Shown here: positions 1 to 10,693 of the stretch, piece after piece
Layout: each line of letters opens with the position of its first letter
How positions within the stretch are numbered: the stretch's first letter is position 1
Assembly (NCBI GenBank): GCA_007115705.1
Contig: QXEO01000167.1
Location: 5,716,553-5,780,552, forward strand
Source: Dactylis glomerata
Taxonomy: Eukaryota; Streptophyta; Magnoliopsida; Poales; Poaceae
DNA: 64,000 nucleotides
Direction of reading: 5' to 3'
Notes under the pieces: model-generated
Seen by the model: only the letters and a program-made list of their open reading frames with translations
Told to the model about the DNA's origin: nothing
Databases searched by the model: none
Position numbers and translations under genes: made by a program

Positions 1-1783
1 TTCCTTACAATCATCATCAAAGACAAATGGTACATCCTTTTGAAGAAGATTAGTAAGAGGCTTTGAAATCTTAGAGAAATCTTTAATAAACCTCCTATAG
101 AAACCAGCATGACCAAGAATACTACGAATACCTTTAACATCTCTGGGACAGGGCATTTTCTCAATTGCCTCCACTTTTGCTCTGTCAACTTTAATACCTC
201 TTTCAGAAATTTTATGTCCAAGGACAATTCCTTTATTTACCATAAAGTGGCATTTCTCCCAATTAAGAACAAGGTTAGTTTCTTCACACCTCTGCAAAAC
301 TTTATCAAGGTTGTGCAAACAATTATCAAAAGAAGTTCCATAGACGGAGAAATTGTCCATGAAGACCTCCACAATTTCTTCACAAAAGCCATGAAAAATA
401 GCAGAGATACATCTTTGAAAAGTAGTAGGAGCATTGCATAAACCAAACGGCATACGTCTATAAGCATAAGTTCCATAGGGACAAGTAAAAGTGGTTTTCT
501 CTTGATCATCCTTCTTAACAGCAATTTGAGAAAAACCAGAATAACCATCAAGGAAACAAAAATGAGTCTTCTTAGACAACCTTTCTAGCATTTGATCTAT
601 AAACGGTAAAGGGTAATGATCTTTCTTAGTAACTTTGTTTACCTTCCTATAATCAATGCACATTCTATAACCAACTACTACCCTTTGAGGAATAAGCTCG
701 TTATTCTCATTAGGCACAACAGTCATACCTCCTTTCTTAGGAACACAATGAACAGGACTAACCCATCTACTATCAGCAATAGGATAAATAATACCAGCAT
801 CAAGGAGCTTTAATACCTCATTTCTTACCACATCCTTCATCTTGGGAATTAGGCGGCGTTGATGCTCCACAACTGGCTTCGCATCTTTCTCCATGTTAAT
901 GGCATGCTGGCATAAAGTGGGAGAAATCCCTTTTAAATCATCAAGAGTATATCCCATAGCTCCTCGGTGTTTCCTCAATATCTCCAATAATCTTTCTTCT
1001 TCCTTTCCTGAAAGTTTAGAACTAATAATAACAGGATATATTTTCTTATCATCAATATAAGCATATTTAAGATTATCAGGCAAAGGCTTCAATTCAAAAA
1101 CAGGATCTTCCTTAGGCGGCAAAGTGGTACCAAGATCCTCCACAGGTAGATTATGCTTGAGTAACGGTGGTTGACGAAGAAGAATGTCGTCAATCTCTTC
1201 TCTTTCCTTGCTAAAAACATCACTTTCGTGATCTTCCATGAATTGTTGCAAGGCATTATTAGGGGCAAGAGCAATAGAAGCAAGCTGTTCAACTCGAAAA
1301 TTTTCATTAGGCATGTCATTTTCATAAGAAGTCTTAGCAAATTTGGAAAAATTAAACTCATAAGACTCTCCATTAAACTTAGTAAAAAATTTCTCCTTAC
1401 AATCTATCACGGCACCACAGGTGTTCAAAAATGGTCTACCAAAAATAATAGGACAAGTTTTACTAGCCTCCTTACCGAGTACTAGAAAATCAGTAGGATA
1501 TTTAGTCTTACCGCAAAGAACTTCCACATCTCGGACAATGCCAAGAGGCCAAACTGTCTCTCTGTTTGCAAGCTGAACAACCACATCAATATCTTCAAGT
1601 TCACAAGTGCCTATCTCGTGCATAATTCCTTTGTAAAGCTCTAAGGGAATAGCACTTGCACTAGCACCAATATCACATAAACCATAATAGCAATGATCTC
1701 CAATCCTGACAGAAATAACAGGAACACTTGCTTTCCTATGCTTTTTAGGATGTGAAAGAATGTTAGAAGCATCTTCACAAAAA
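1..1783 (-). pseudogene. Z protease and reverse transcriptase region (partial pol)
   Basis: Open reading continues from about 1783 to the window edge with no start of its own; it is the downstream part of a gag-pol frame. A retropepsin-like site DIGAS lies at 1660-1674, followed by the conserved IIFGRPFL block. RT motifs follow: MCIDYRKVN, FLDGYSGFSQI (first catalytic Asp), PFGLCNAPTTFQRC, then FMDNFSVYG at about 334-360 and CHFMVNKGIVLGH. The catalytic pair normally read as DD is D-N here (codon AAT at 352-354). A one-base loss in an A run at 1779-1783 separates it from gag. Both changes suggest a dead copy. Function in family: cleaves Gag-Pol and copies element RNA into DNA. Confidence 0.9.
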
Positions 1784-2867
1784 GAATATATTCATCCCCT
1801 ACATCCTTAGTAACAAGATCCTTCAATATAGCTACAGGAGACTTAATAGTAATTTGCTCATCAGGCTCTGCAGCTTTCTTAGTACTTTTATTAGACACAC
1901 TTACCAAAGTAGAATACTTCTTTACCTTAGTAGGGAAAGGTGTCTTCTCAAAATAAGGTTCAGGCACAATGCTATCAACAGTACAAACTTCAGTAGCTGC
2001 AGCAGGAATATGACTAATAGAATCTTTATAAGGCACATGATATTTGTTCCAATCTTTCTTCGGAACATCAATATAAGAGGCAAAAGCCTTAAGAAAATTA
2101 GCAAGTATTTGTGAATCAAGACCATAAGCAGCGCTAACACTATGAAAGTCATCGGTTCCCATAAAAGTTTTAATGCATTCATAATCATAGTTTATACCTG
2201 ACTTCCTACCTTTGTCATTTTCCCAACCTTCAGCATTCTCTTGTATACGGTCAAGAAGTTTCCACTTAGCATCTTCCTTCATATGAGTAAATGATCCAAA
2301 GCAAGAAGCATCCAAATAATCCTTATCAGGAAGAGTAAGCCACGCATAAAAATTATCAGTAACAATATTATTGGGGAGCTCATGAATGGGGCATTTGAGC
2401 ATTAGTAACTTCAATCTCCCCCACGCTTGGGCAATATTCTCTCCATCATGAGGCCAAAAATTATATATCCGGTTACGATCTTTATGAATTTCACTTGGAG
2501 GATAAAACTTGGAATAAAAGAGAGGCACAATATCCTCCCATGCCATAGATGGACCATCTTGGAGTAGTCGATACCACTCTTCAGCTCTGCCTTTCAATGA
2601 TAATGAGAATAATTTCTTCTTAACCTGGCTTGGTGAAATACCTGCACATCTGAACAACTCACATAATTCATGTATAAATAATAAGTGATCACCTGGATGG
2701 ACAGTTCCATCTCCTGAATAGCAGTTATCCATAATACGCCCAACAATTTTCATAGGTATTTTAAAAGGATCAATTTCAGCAGGCGGTGGCGGTGGTGGTT
2801 CCTCCGTATGTGCAGCAGTAGTAGTAGATGTGTTTCCAAATAGGAAACCAAATGGAGAGTTCTCCAT
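1784..2867 (-). CDS. Z Gag
   Basis: Structural Gag of Z, the protein that forms the cytoplasmic particle. I chose the ATG at 2865-2867 (MENSPFGF) because the upstream extension is a hydrophobic leader-like read through the untranslated region. After a proline-rich segment comes the retrotransposon gag domain: GDHLLFIHELCELFRCAGI, LKGRAEEWYRLL, YSKFYPP and AQAWGRLKLLMLKCP, then a conserved DKDYLDASCFGSFTHMKEDAKWKLLDRI stretch. The frame breaks at 1779-1783, where protease should continue in frame. The same Gag type is seen in element E. No zinc knuckle was found in this shortened copy. Confidence 0.88.
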
Positions 2868-2958
2868 AGCAGGGTAAAACAAAAATAAAAGACAAAATAA
2901 AAACAATACTCACAGCGATGGTTACCTTTACCAATTCCACTCTTCAATAGCGCTACAC

Positions 2959-2976
2959 TCCCCGGCAACGGCGCCA
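2959..2976 (-). other. Z primer binding site
   Basis: Minus strand reads TGGCGCCGTTGCCGGGGA, 11 bases inside the LTR edge. It pairs with a tRNA 3' end to start minus-strand cDNA and shows that transcription of Z runs leftwards. Confidence 0.9.
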
Positions 2977-2987
2977 GAAAATAGTCT

Positions 2988-3848
2988 TGATGACCCACAA
3001 GTATAGGGGGTGTATCGTAGTACTTTCGATAAATAAGAGTGTCGAACCCAACGAGGAGCAGAAGGTGTTGATGAGCAGTTTTGATCAAGGAATCACTATA
3101 AATACTAGCAAACAGGTTTTCAGGGGTATTTGGTAATACGAGTAAATAAAGTGCGAGTAAATAAAAGACAGTAGTGACAATTGCAGCAAGTGGCCCAATC
3201 CTTTCTTCAGCAAAGGACAAGCCGGTTGTGTACTTATAATAACCAAACGTTCTCGAGGACACACGGGAGTTTCTGTCAAGAGCTTTCGCTTCATAGAGCC
3301 AATAGTATTTATTGATTTGATAGGTGTTATGGGGGTGAACCTGTGCTAGCGCACTACTCTTACTAGGATAAATACACACTTGTGATTATACCCCTTGCAA
3401 GCATCCGCAAATACAAGAAAGTAATTAAGATAAATCTAACCATAGCCTTAAACTCTAAGATCCTACGCTCCCTGGTGCAATGGTTTCCCAATGGAGGTTT
3501 AGGTTTCTGTTACTCCAGCAACCCCACAATCGGTAGCCAAATACACAATGCATCTCACTAGGCCCATAAATGGTGCAGCATCATGTAGTCGACGTTCACA
3601 TGACACCACTAGTGAAATAGCACCACAACAATATCAAACCATTAAATATTTCTCAACAATAATTCACTACTAACATCTTGACTTCTCCCATGTCCTCAAG
3701 AACTAAATGAACTACTCATAAGACATCATATGGATCATGATCAGAGGTGAAATAATGGTAAATAACAATCTGAACATAAACCTTAACTCAAAGGTTCCAC
3801 TCAATAGCATCAACTACAAGAGTAATCAACACCGGGAAAGTTTCCCCT
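2988..3848 (-). repeat. Z 5' LTR, U5-side piece
   Basis: Starts TGATGACCCACAAG on the plus strand, directly outside the primer site, and stops where element A begins. Bases 3844-3848 (cccct) are the target duplication of A. Together with 12353-13011 it makes an LTR of about 1520 bp. Confidence 0.9.
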
Positions 3849-5502
3849 TGATGGCTATGAAAGCGTCAGGCAGTCCTTGTGCGTGGTGGATGACCAGCCC
3901 GTTGGGAACCCCAAGAGGAAGGTATGATGAGTGCAGCAGCAAGTTTTCCCTCAGTTAAGAAACCAAGGTTTAATATCGATCAGGAGAAGGGAGACGGTGA
4001 CGACTGAAGGTGATGCTTGCTAGTTTGCGACAGCAGCGGACGACTGGCGCTTCGTCCAAGCTTTGCTTGCTAGCTGCAACGTGGAACCTGCACACACACA
4101 AACAAATACTTTGTTCCCAACTTGCGATGAGGTTGTCAATCTCACCGGTTTGCTTGAAACAAAGGTTATGAGTGTATCGAGTGGAAAACAGTAGTAATAT
4201 GCTAGTAAAGTAAACAGTGCGGGAAAGTAAACAGGTGATTGCAATATGATTAAAATAGGACCGGGGTCCACAGTTCACTAGTGGTGTCTCTCCATAGATA
4301 AATAACATGCTGGGTAAACAAATTACAGTTGGGCAATTGATAGAATAAAGATAACGTGATATGTCAAGAAGATCACTATGAGATTTACTCTGGGCATTAC
4401 AACAAAATACATAGACCGCCATCCAACTGCATCTATGACTAATAATCCACCCTCGGGGATATCATCCGAACACCCCAAAAGTATTAAGTTGCGAACAACA
4501 GATAATTGCATTAAGCAAAGTGTGTAATGTAAACAAAGCATATGCCCTTGAGCATATGAATGTTGTTTTCTCCCTAGTAGCAACAGCACATCTACCACCT
4601 TAGAGGTTTCTGTCACTCCCCCAGGTGAAATAGAGACATGAACCCACTATCGAGCATAAATACCCCCTCTTGGAGTCACTAGCAACTACTCGGCCAAGAT
4701 AGCTACTAACAACGGAGAGCATGCAAGATCATAAACAACATAGAGATAACAAAAGATATAATTCAGTACAGCAACTTAATCATAAACACCAATATTCATC
4801 GGATCCCAACAAACCAACATCATAGAATTACATAACGGTGATCTCAATCATGTAGGGCAGCTCATGAGATCTAAACATGAAGCACATGGTGGAGAAGACA
4901 ACCATCTAGCTACTGCTATGGACCCATAGTCCAAGGTAGACTACTCACTCATCGCTCCGGAGGCAAGCATGGCGATGAAGAAGACCTCCGGTGGCGATTC
5001 CCCTCTCCGGCAGGGTGCCGGGAAGAGCTTCTGGACCCTCCCGATCTTCGGGTCGACGGCGGCGGCGGATCACGATGTATTCTGGAAAACTGATCGGGCC
5101 CTTAGGTTTTTCTCGTCAGGGGGTACTTATAGGCGAAAGGGGGCTGTCAGGAGAGGGACCAGGCGTCCTCACACAGGGGTGGCGCGGCCAGGGGCTGGGC
5201 CGCGCCGCCCCCTTGTGTGGGGCCCTGGTGGCCCCCCTCTGTCAGGTCTTCGGATGTTTGGGAGCTCCCCGGTGAAATATGACTTCAGGAACTTGTTTCG
5301 TCCAATTCCGAGAATATTTCCTGTGTATCACTTCTGAAACACAAAAACAGCAGAAGACAGGAAACTGGCACTGTGGCACTTCGTTAATAGGTTAGTTCCG
5401 GAAAATGTATAAAAATGCCACTAAGTGTAACGAAACAATAGGCAAATGGTGTAAAACAAAGCATGGAGCATCAAAAATTATAGATACGTTTGAGACGTAT
5501 CA
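3849..5502 (-). repeat. Element A 3' LTR
   Basis: 1654 bp. Minus strand begins TGATACGTCTCAAACGTATC, a terminal palindrome (GATACGT, 5-base loop, ACGTATC), and ends in CA. A TATA box (CTATAAG on the minus strand) is at about 5126-5132 and is intact in this copy. Open frames inside it (for example 3970-4422 and 4969-5337) are not conserved as proteins and I do not call them genes. Confidence 0.95.
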
Positions 5503-8430
5503 AGCATCCCCAAGCTTAACTCCTGCTCGTCCTCGAGTAGGTAAGTGATAACAAAAGAATAATTTTTGAGGTGACATGCACCTACACAATCTTGATCATA
5601 TATGTAAGCATTGGTGAGCTGGGATCAATAGAACTTAAAACATGGTCATGAAAGATATAATCATGACAATAAGAACTTAGCAACCATGTTGTAAACATGC
5701 AAATGAACACAAACAAAAGATCATGATAATGAAACAATGAAAGTCAAACATGTGTTCTAATCATAAGGAAAAACATACAAAAGGTTTTCAGCTTGTCCTT
5801 CAAAGAGAGCAAAACATAAATGCATAGGACACCTCAAAGTTTAAGAGGGCGACTAGATACAAATAATTTAAGAACAAGTAAAACCAACAATATTAGTCAA
5901 TCAATGAACCTTGGGACAATGCATATCACACTAAGAATGACAACTATGCTCTCTTAATGGTGCATAAAGAAAGAAGGTGGTGACTCAACATAAAAGTAGA
6001 AGAAAGGCCCTTCGCAGAGGGAAGCAGTGATTGCAAGTTTTATAACCTTCAAAAATTATGGTACTTACCGGCTTTGAGCTCTCATTGCCCCCATCATAAG
6101 CATCTTGAATGGTTAAAGTTAATGCGAGAACAATTATGATGCATATGCTTGACAAATCATAAGTTGAAGACCTCGTGTCCCGTGAATACAAGTACCCAAA
6201 CCATGCTAGTTTACTTAGAGTCCCAAGCAAGGCTCTTGTCATTGTAAGTATATGCATATCATTGAGAACCGCCAATGGGGTACCTCCGTGCCCGATGACA
6301 TGGAACAAGCCCACACCAAAATGACAGGACAAGCAGACGATGAACACCTCGACATCTCTTTTATTTGCTATATTGTTTAGCTTTTTATTGTGAGATGCGT
6401 CGTTGAATGTTCACCATGGGTATGCTGCAAATTTCCACCATGAATTATGCATGGCTTAGGTTGGCGGCCCGGCATTTCCCTAACACATATAAAAACTCCA
6501 TGATCCTCACAAGATTCCCAATTCATTTCACACAGCGGGCATCCATAAACAAAAGATCACGATATCAACTCAAAAGAAAGTGCAATGTTGAAAGCTTGCC
6601 CCATGACGGCGTGGTTGGGCTAGAATCCAACTTACAACTTGTAAGCATAACAACTCAACATAAAAGACCACAATGTCAAAATTTTAGAACAGGAAAAAGT
6701 AAAGTGTGCCTTCCAGTTCGTGAGAGCTTTACTGACCGAATTTCGCATAACACTGGTAAGAGTTTAATTTGAAGAGAAAATAAAAGCAAGTCAAATTTAC
6801 TTGGAATAGCAAATTGCTAGTAGGTATGTATGGTGGACACAATGGAAAACTTGGCTTTTAGGAGTTGGATGCACGAGTAGAGCTCATACTCAGTACAAGG
6901 CGAGGGCTAGCAAAAGATTGGGAGCGACCAACTAAGAGAGCAATAATGGCCATAATCATGCAAAGCGACAAAGCGACATTAAAAGAAGCATACGATGGCA
7001 TCAAAAGTCAAAACTAAATGATCATGAAGGCTAATGGCGACTTTGGAAGAGTCTAACATGTGTGAGCATGCGCCAAGTCAACCCAAATAAAGCATCAAGG
7101 AGAAAACCAAAATAATGCTTCCATACAATAAAAACAACGCATGATTTTTTCAAAGGCTCATTAAGCAATCTCAGTTATTTGAGACAAGTCATGCTACAGC
7201 AAAACCACTAAGCATACTATCAAAAGGACATCAAGCATGACATGAAAAAGCCTAAGCCGCAGTCTACACAAGCTCCTTCTTGTACCACTATTTTGCACAA
7301 AGCTTTTTCTCTTTTCCAACACCATTTGAAACTTTTAAAACAACCTCTTTTGATGAAAACCAATAAAGTTCAGAGGCAAAAATGCACCTTGATAAAAAGA
7401 TATGACAAGATCTGAACGCATATCAAGGCGAAAACGAAAACCAAAAGCAGTAGCAGAAAAACTAGAATGCTCGATTTATAAGAGTGAAAACTAGAGCATT
7501 CTTTGCAAATGAAAACGAGTACATCTCCTCCAGAGGAAATTTGTTGGGGTCCAACCATTTATTGCAGCAAACAAACAAACTAAACAAACTAAGAAAACTA
7601 AAACAACTGACGCTCCAAGAAAAACACATAGTGCATGAAGCAATAAAAATATAGTGTTTTGAAAGGTGACCTGATTTTTGCCGATGAAGAAGGGGTGCCT
7701 CGGGGGCATCCCCAAGCTTTGACGCTTGTACTTCTTGGATATTTCTTGGGGTGATGCATGGGCATCCCCAAGCTTGAGCTTTTGTCCATTCTTCAACTCA
7801 TCTCATCATTCTCCAATCCCTACACTTGAAAACTTCCTTCATACAAAACTAAACACAATTCTATTAGCAACATTAGTGTAAGCATAAAATATATTCATCC
7901 TCTTTTAGCTTCAGGTTTCAACCCAAAACCACCACATATAAAGTATATACTACTGTAGCAACTTCCACAAGAGTTCCATGATCAAAAATAACTCAAAAGA
8001 AAGCGATAAAGTGGCAAAAACAAATATTGGCAGAAATCTATCAAAACTGGACAACTGATAATGGACGAATTTTTGAGGGATTTTCTGTTGCTCAAATCAA
8101 AAAGGGTTCAACTAAGAAAAGTTTGGATATAACCTGGGGCATAAGCACAAGAAATTTCAGGTCCAAAAGATATACAGAGAATTTCACGAATTTTTACGGT
8201 GCAGCACCGAAAACAGTTTCAGGACAGCAATAACCCCAAATCTTTACCTCACTCAAATTAGAGGCTTCTCTTGGCACAAAAACGAAATAAACAAGATAAG
8301 GAGTGGTCATTACAGTAGTAATGACTTCCAAGACTCAAGAAAAAGAAAAAGTACTGAAAAGTAAACAATGGGTTATCTCCCAAGAGTGCTTTTCTTTAAC
8401 GCCTTTGAGCTAGGCGCAGAAAATTGCGAA
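5503..8430 (-). other. Element A 3' internal region, no pol
   Basis: About 2.9 kb between protease and 3' LTR, where an autonomous element would hold RT, RNase H and integrase. None of their motifs appears in any frame. It contains three copies of the polypurine-like motif AAGCTTGGGGATG (minus strand; 5505-5517, 7707-7719, 7763-7775), the first abutting the LTR as the working plus-strand primer. Short open frames (5985-6347 minus, 7491-7796 minus, 6407-6772 plus) recur in B and D at DNA level, but the matching region of C (about 19435-19570) has no comparable frame, so conservation looks like RNA or DNA function rather than protein. Confidence 0.85.
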
Positions 8431-9157
8431 TCAAGTAATATCAATAGATGAAGCATTAAGCTCATAATTTGCTCTAAGAATAGAGTCAAAAAGTAATTTC
8501 TTTCTTTTCCTAGGGAAGTGTTCCATACCTTTCTTTAGTGGGAATTGATACTTGATAGTGCCTTCCCTCATATTAATGATAGCACCTACAGTTCGAAGAA
8601 AAGGTCTTCCCAAAATAATAGGACATGAAGCATGGCATTCAACGTCCATAACAAGAAAATCAACGGGAACAAGGTTATTGTTAACCACAATAAGAACATC
8701 ATTAATCCTTCCCAAAGGTTTCTTCTTAGCAACATCAGCGATAGGAACATCAAAATAACACTTTTCTAGTGGTGGTAAATCAAGCATGTCATAAATCTTT
8801 CTAGGCATGATAGAAATACTAGCACCTAGATCACATAAAGCATGGCAATCATAACCATTAACATGCATATCAATGATGGGTTCCCAACCATCTTCTAACT
8901 TCTTGGGAACAGAGGCTTTTTGCTTCAACTTTTCATCCCTAATCTTTATGAGAGCATTGGTAATATGCTTAGTAAAAGCAATATTTAAAGAACTAGCATT
9001 GGGAGTCAAAGCAAGCTTTTGCAAGAACAAAATAACTTCAGATATATTGCAGCCATCAACATCAAAATCATTAAAGGAAATAGAGCTATCATCTCCCATA
9101 CTCCGAAAAATTTCAGCACTCTTTTGAGAAAAAGTTTTGGCAGTTTTAGGCTTTTTT
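8431..9157 (-). CDS. Element A aspartic protease domain
   Basis: About 240 residues in +1 frame relative to gag. The retropepsin-like active site CDLGASIS lies at about 8815-8838, followed by DFLVMDVECHASCPIILGRPFL, the flap and C-terminal block typical of gypsy proteases. It would cut the Gag precursor in the particle. It is joined to gag in element B, where a T5 run replaces the T6 run at 9152-9157, so the separation here is a one-base insertion (or a slippage site). It ends at 8431 with no RT downstream. Confidence 0.85.
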
Positions 9158-10495
9158 AACACAAGGAGTGGGAGTTTTCTCTACACCAATCAAAGTAAGA
9201 GGATTGCTATCAGTAGGAGCAACATCATTAGAGGTAGTAATAGTACATACCTTCATCTCTCTAGCCATCTCATCTTCTCTTTCCCACCTAGCATGCAATT
9301 CCGCTAACAATCTAATATTTCTATCAATTCCAACTTGGGTAGCATTAGCGGCAGCAACAATATTGCTCACATTCACATCATTAGGAAACACTTTTAGTTT
9401 CAGAAGTTCAACATCATGAGCAAGGCTATCAACTTTAGAAGCAAGAATATCAATTTTGCCTAACTTTTCCTCAACAGACTTATTAAAAGCAGTTTGTTTA
9501 CTGATGAAGTCCTTGAGCATTACCTCAAGCTCGGAGGGCGCGGCCCTAGTGTTGTTGTAGGAGTTACCATAAGAGTTACCATAACCATTACCATTGGTAG
9601 AAGGATACGGCCTATAATTGTTACTAGCAAAATTGTTCCTATAAGCATTGTTGTTAAAATTGTTGTTTCTAATGAAATTCACATCAACTTGCTCTTCTTG
9701 AGCAACCAGAGAGGCCACAGGAACATTATTAGGATCAACATGAGTCCTATCATTAGCAAGCATAGCCATAATTGTATCAATCTTATCACTCAAGGAAGAG
9801 GTTTCCTCAACAGAATTTACCTTCTTACCTTGTGGAGCTCTCTCGGTGTGCCATTCAGAATAATTTACCATCATGTTGTCGAGTAGCTTTGATGCGGCGC
9901 CCAATGTAAGGGACATAAAAGTGCCTCCAGCAGCTGAATCAAGTAGGTTCCTTGAAGAAAAATTCAGTCCTGCATAAAAAGTTTGGATAATCATCCAAGT
10001 AGTCAGTCCATGAGTGGGGCAATTTTTTATCATAGATTTCATTCTTTCCCAAGCTTGAGCAACATGTTCATTATCAAACTGAGTAAACTTCATAATATTG
10101 CTACGCAACGATATAATCTTAGCAGGAGGATAATATCTACCAATAAAAGCATCCTTACACTTAGCCCATGAATCAATACTATTCTTAGTCAAAGACAGCA
10201 ACCAATCTTTAGCCTTTCCTCTCAAAGAAAAAGGAAACAACTTGAGCTTAATAATATCACTATCAACATCTTTATATTTCTGCATCTCACATAGCTCAAC
10301 AAAATTGTTGAGATGAGCTGCAGCATCTTCAGTACTAGCACCAGAAAATTGCTCTTTCATAACAAGGTTCAATAAAGCAGGCTTGATCTCATAAAAAGTA
10401 GTAGCAGGAACAGGTGGTGCAATAGGAGTGCAGATAAAATCACTATTGTTCGTGCCAGCAAAGTCACACAACTTGGTGTTTTCAGGAGTACCCAT
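9146..10495 (-). CDS. Element A Gag
   Basis: About 449 residues from the ATG at 10493-10495 (MGTPENTKLCDF); the longer frame to 10528 reads through leader. The retrotransposon gag domain includes ATFYEIKPALLNLVMKEQFSG, LKLFPFSLRGKAKDWLLSL, YYPPAKI and AQAWERMKSM. A low-complexity NNN/GNGYGNSYGNSYNN segment and a coiled-coil-like stretch follow. No CCHC knuckle is present, unlike the Gag of E. Near-identical to the Gag of B and clearly related to that of C, but different from Z and E. It stops just after the T6 run at 9152-9157. Confidence 0.9.
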   Translation of the reverse strand: MGTPENTKLCDFAGTNNSDFICTPIAPPVPATTFYEIKPALLNLVMKEQFSGASTEDAAAHLNNFVELCEMQKYKDVDSDIIKLKLFPFSLRGKAKDWLLSLTKNSIDSWAKCKDAFIGRYYPPAKIISLRSNIMKFTQFDNEHVAQAWERMKSMIKNCPTHGLTTWMIIQTFYAGLNFSSRNLLDSAAGGTFMSLTLGAASKLLDNMMVNYSEWHTERAPQGKKVNSVEETSSLSDKIDTIMAMLANDRTHVDPNNVPVASLVAQEEQVDVNFIRNNNFNNNAYRNNFASNNYRPYPSTNGNGYGNSYGNSYNNTRAAPSELEVMLKDFISKQTAFNKSVEEKLGKIDILASKVDSLAHDVELLKLKVFPNDVNVSNIVAAANATQVGIDRNIRLLAELHARWEREDEMAREMKVCTITTSNDVAPTDSNPLTLIGVEKTPTPCVKKA

Positions 10496-10665
10496 TTCAG
10501 CAAAACAAAAGTAAACAAGTAAAAACAACTACCAAGGATTCTAATTTTTTTGGGTTTTTGATATAAAAAGCAATGCAGGTAAAATAAAATAAAGTAAAGC
10601 AAAACAAATAACAAAGCAATGGATGTGTGTGCGAAGAACTCCCCTCGCAGAAGTCTTCTCTTCCT

Positions 10666-10683
10666 TCCCCAGCAACGGCGCCA
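10666..10683 (-). other. Element A primer binding site
   Basis: Minus strand TGGCGCCGTTGCTGGGGA, one base different from the sites of Z, B and E (GCT for GCC). It lies just inside the LTR edge at 10694 and fixes that LTR as the 5' one. Confidence 0.9.
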
Positions 10684-10693
10684 GAAAAAGTGC

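Noticed and set aside
3970..4422. 150-residue sense frame in the LTRs of A
   Set aside because: The same region in B is split by a frame difference into two shorter frames, so it is not conserved as protein.
4969..5337. 122-residue frame repeated in LTRs of A and B (also 11814, 25917, 32775)
   Set aside because: Antisense to the element, inside the LTR promoter region, repeated only because the LTR is repeated; substitutions show no protein constraint.
6407..6772. Plus-strand frame in the 3' internal region of A, B and D
   Set aside because: Antisense to element transcription and lost in the diverged C copy.
8027..8233. Small plus-strand frame in element A
   Set aside because: Not conserved in B, where indels break it, and no domain.
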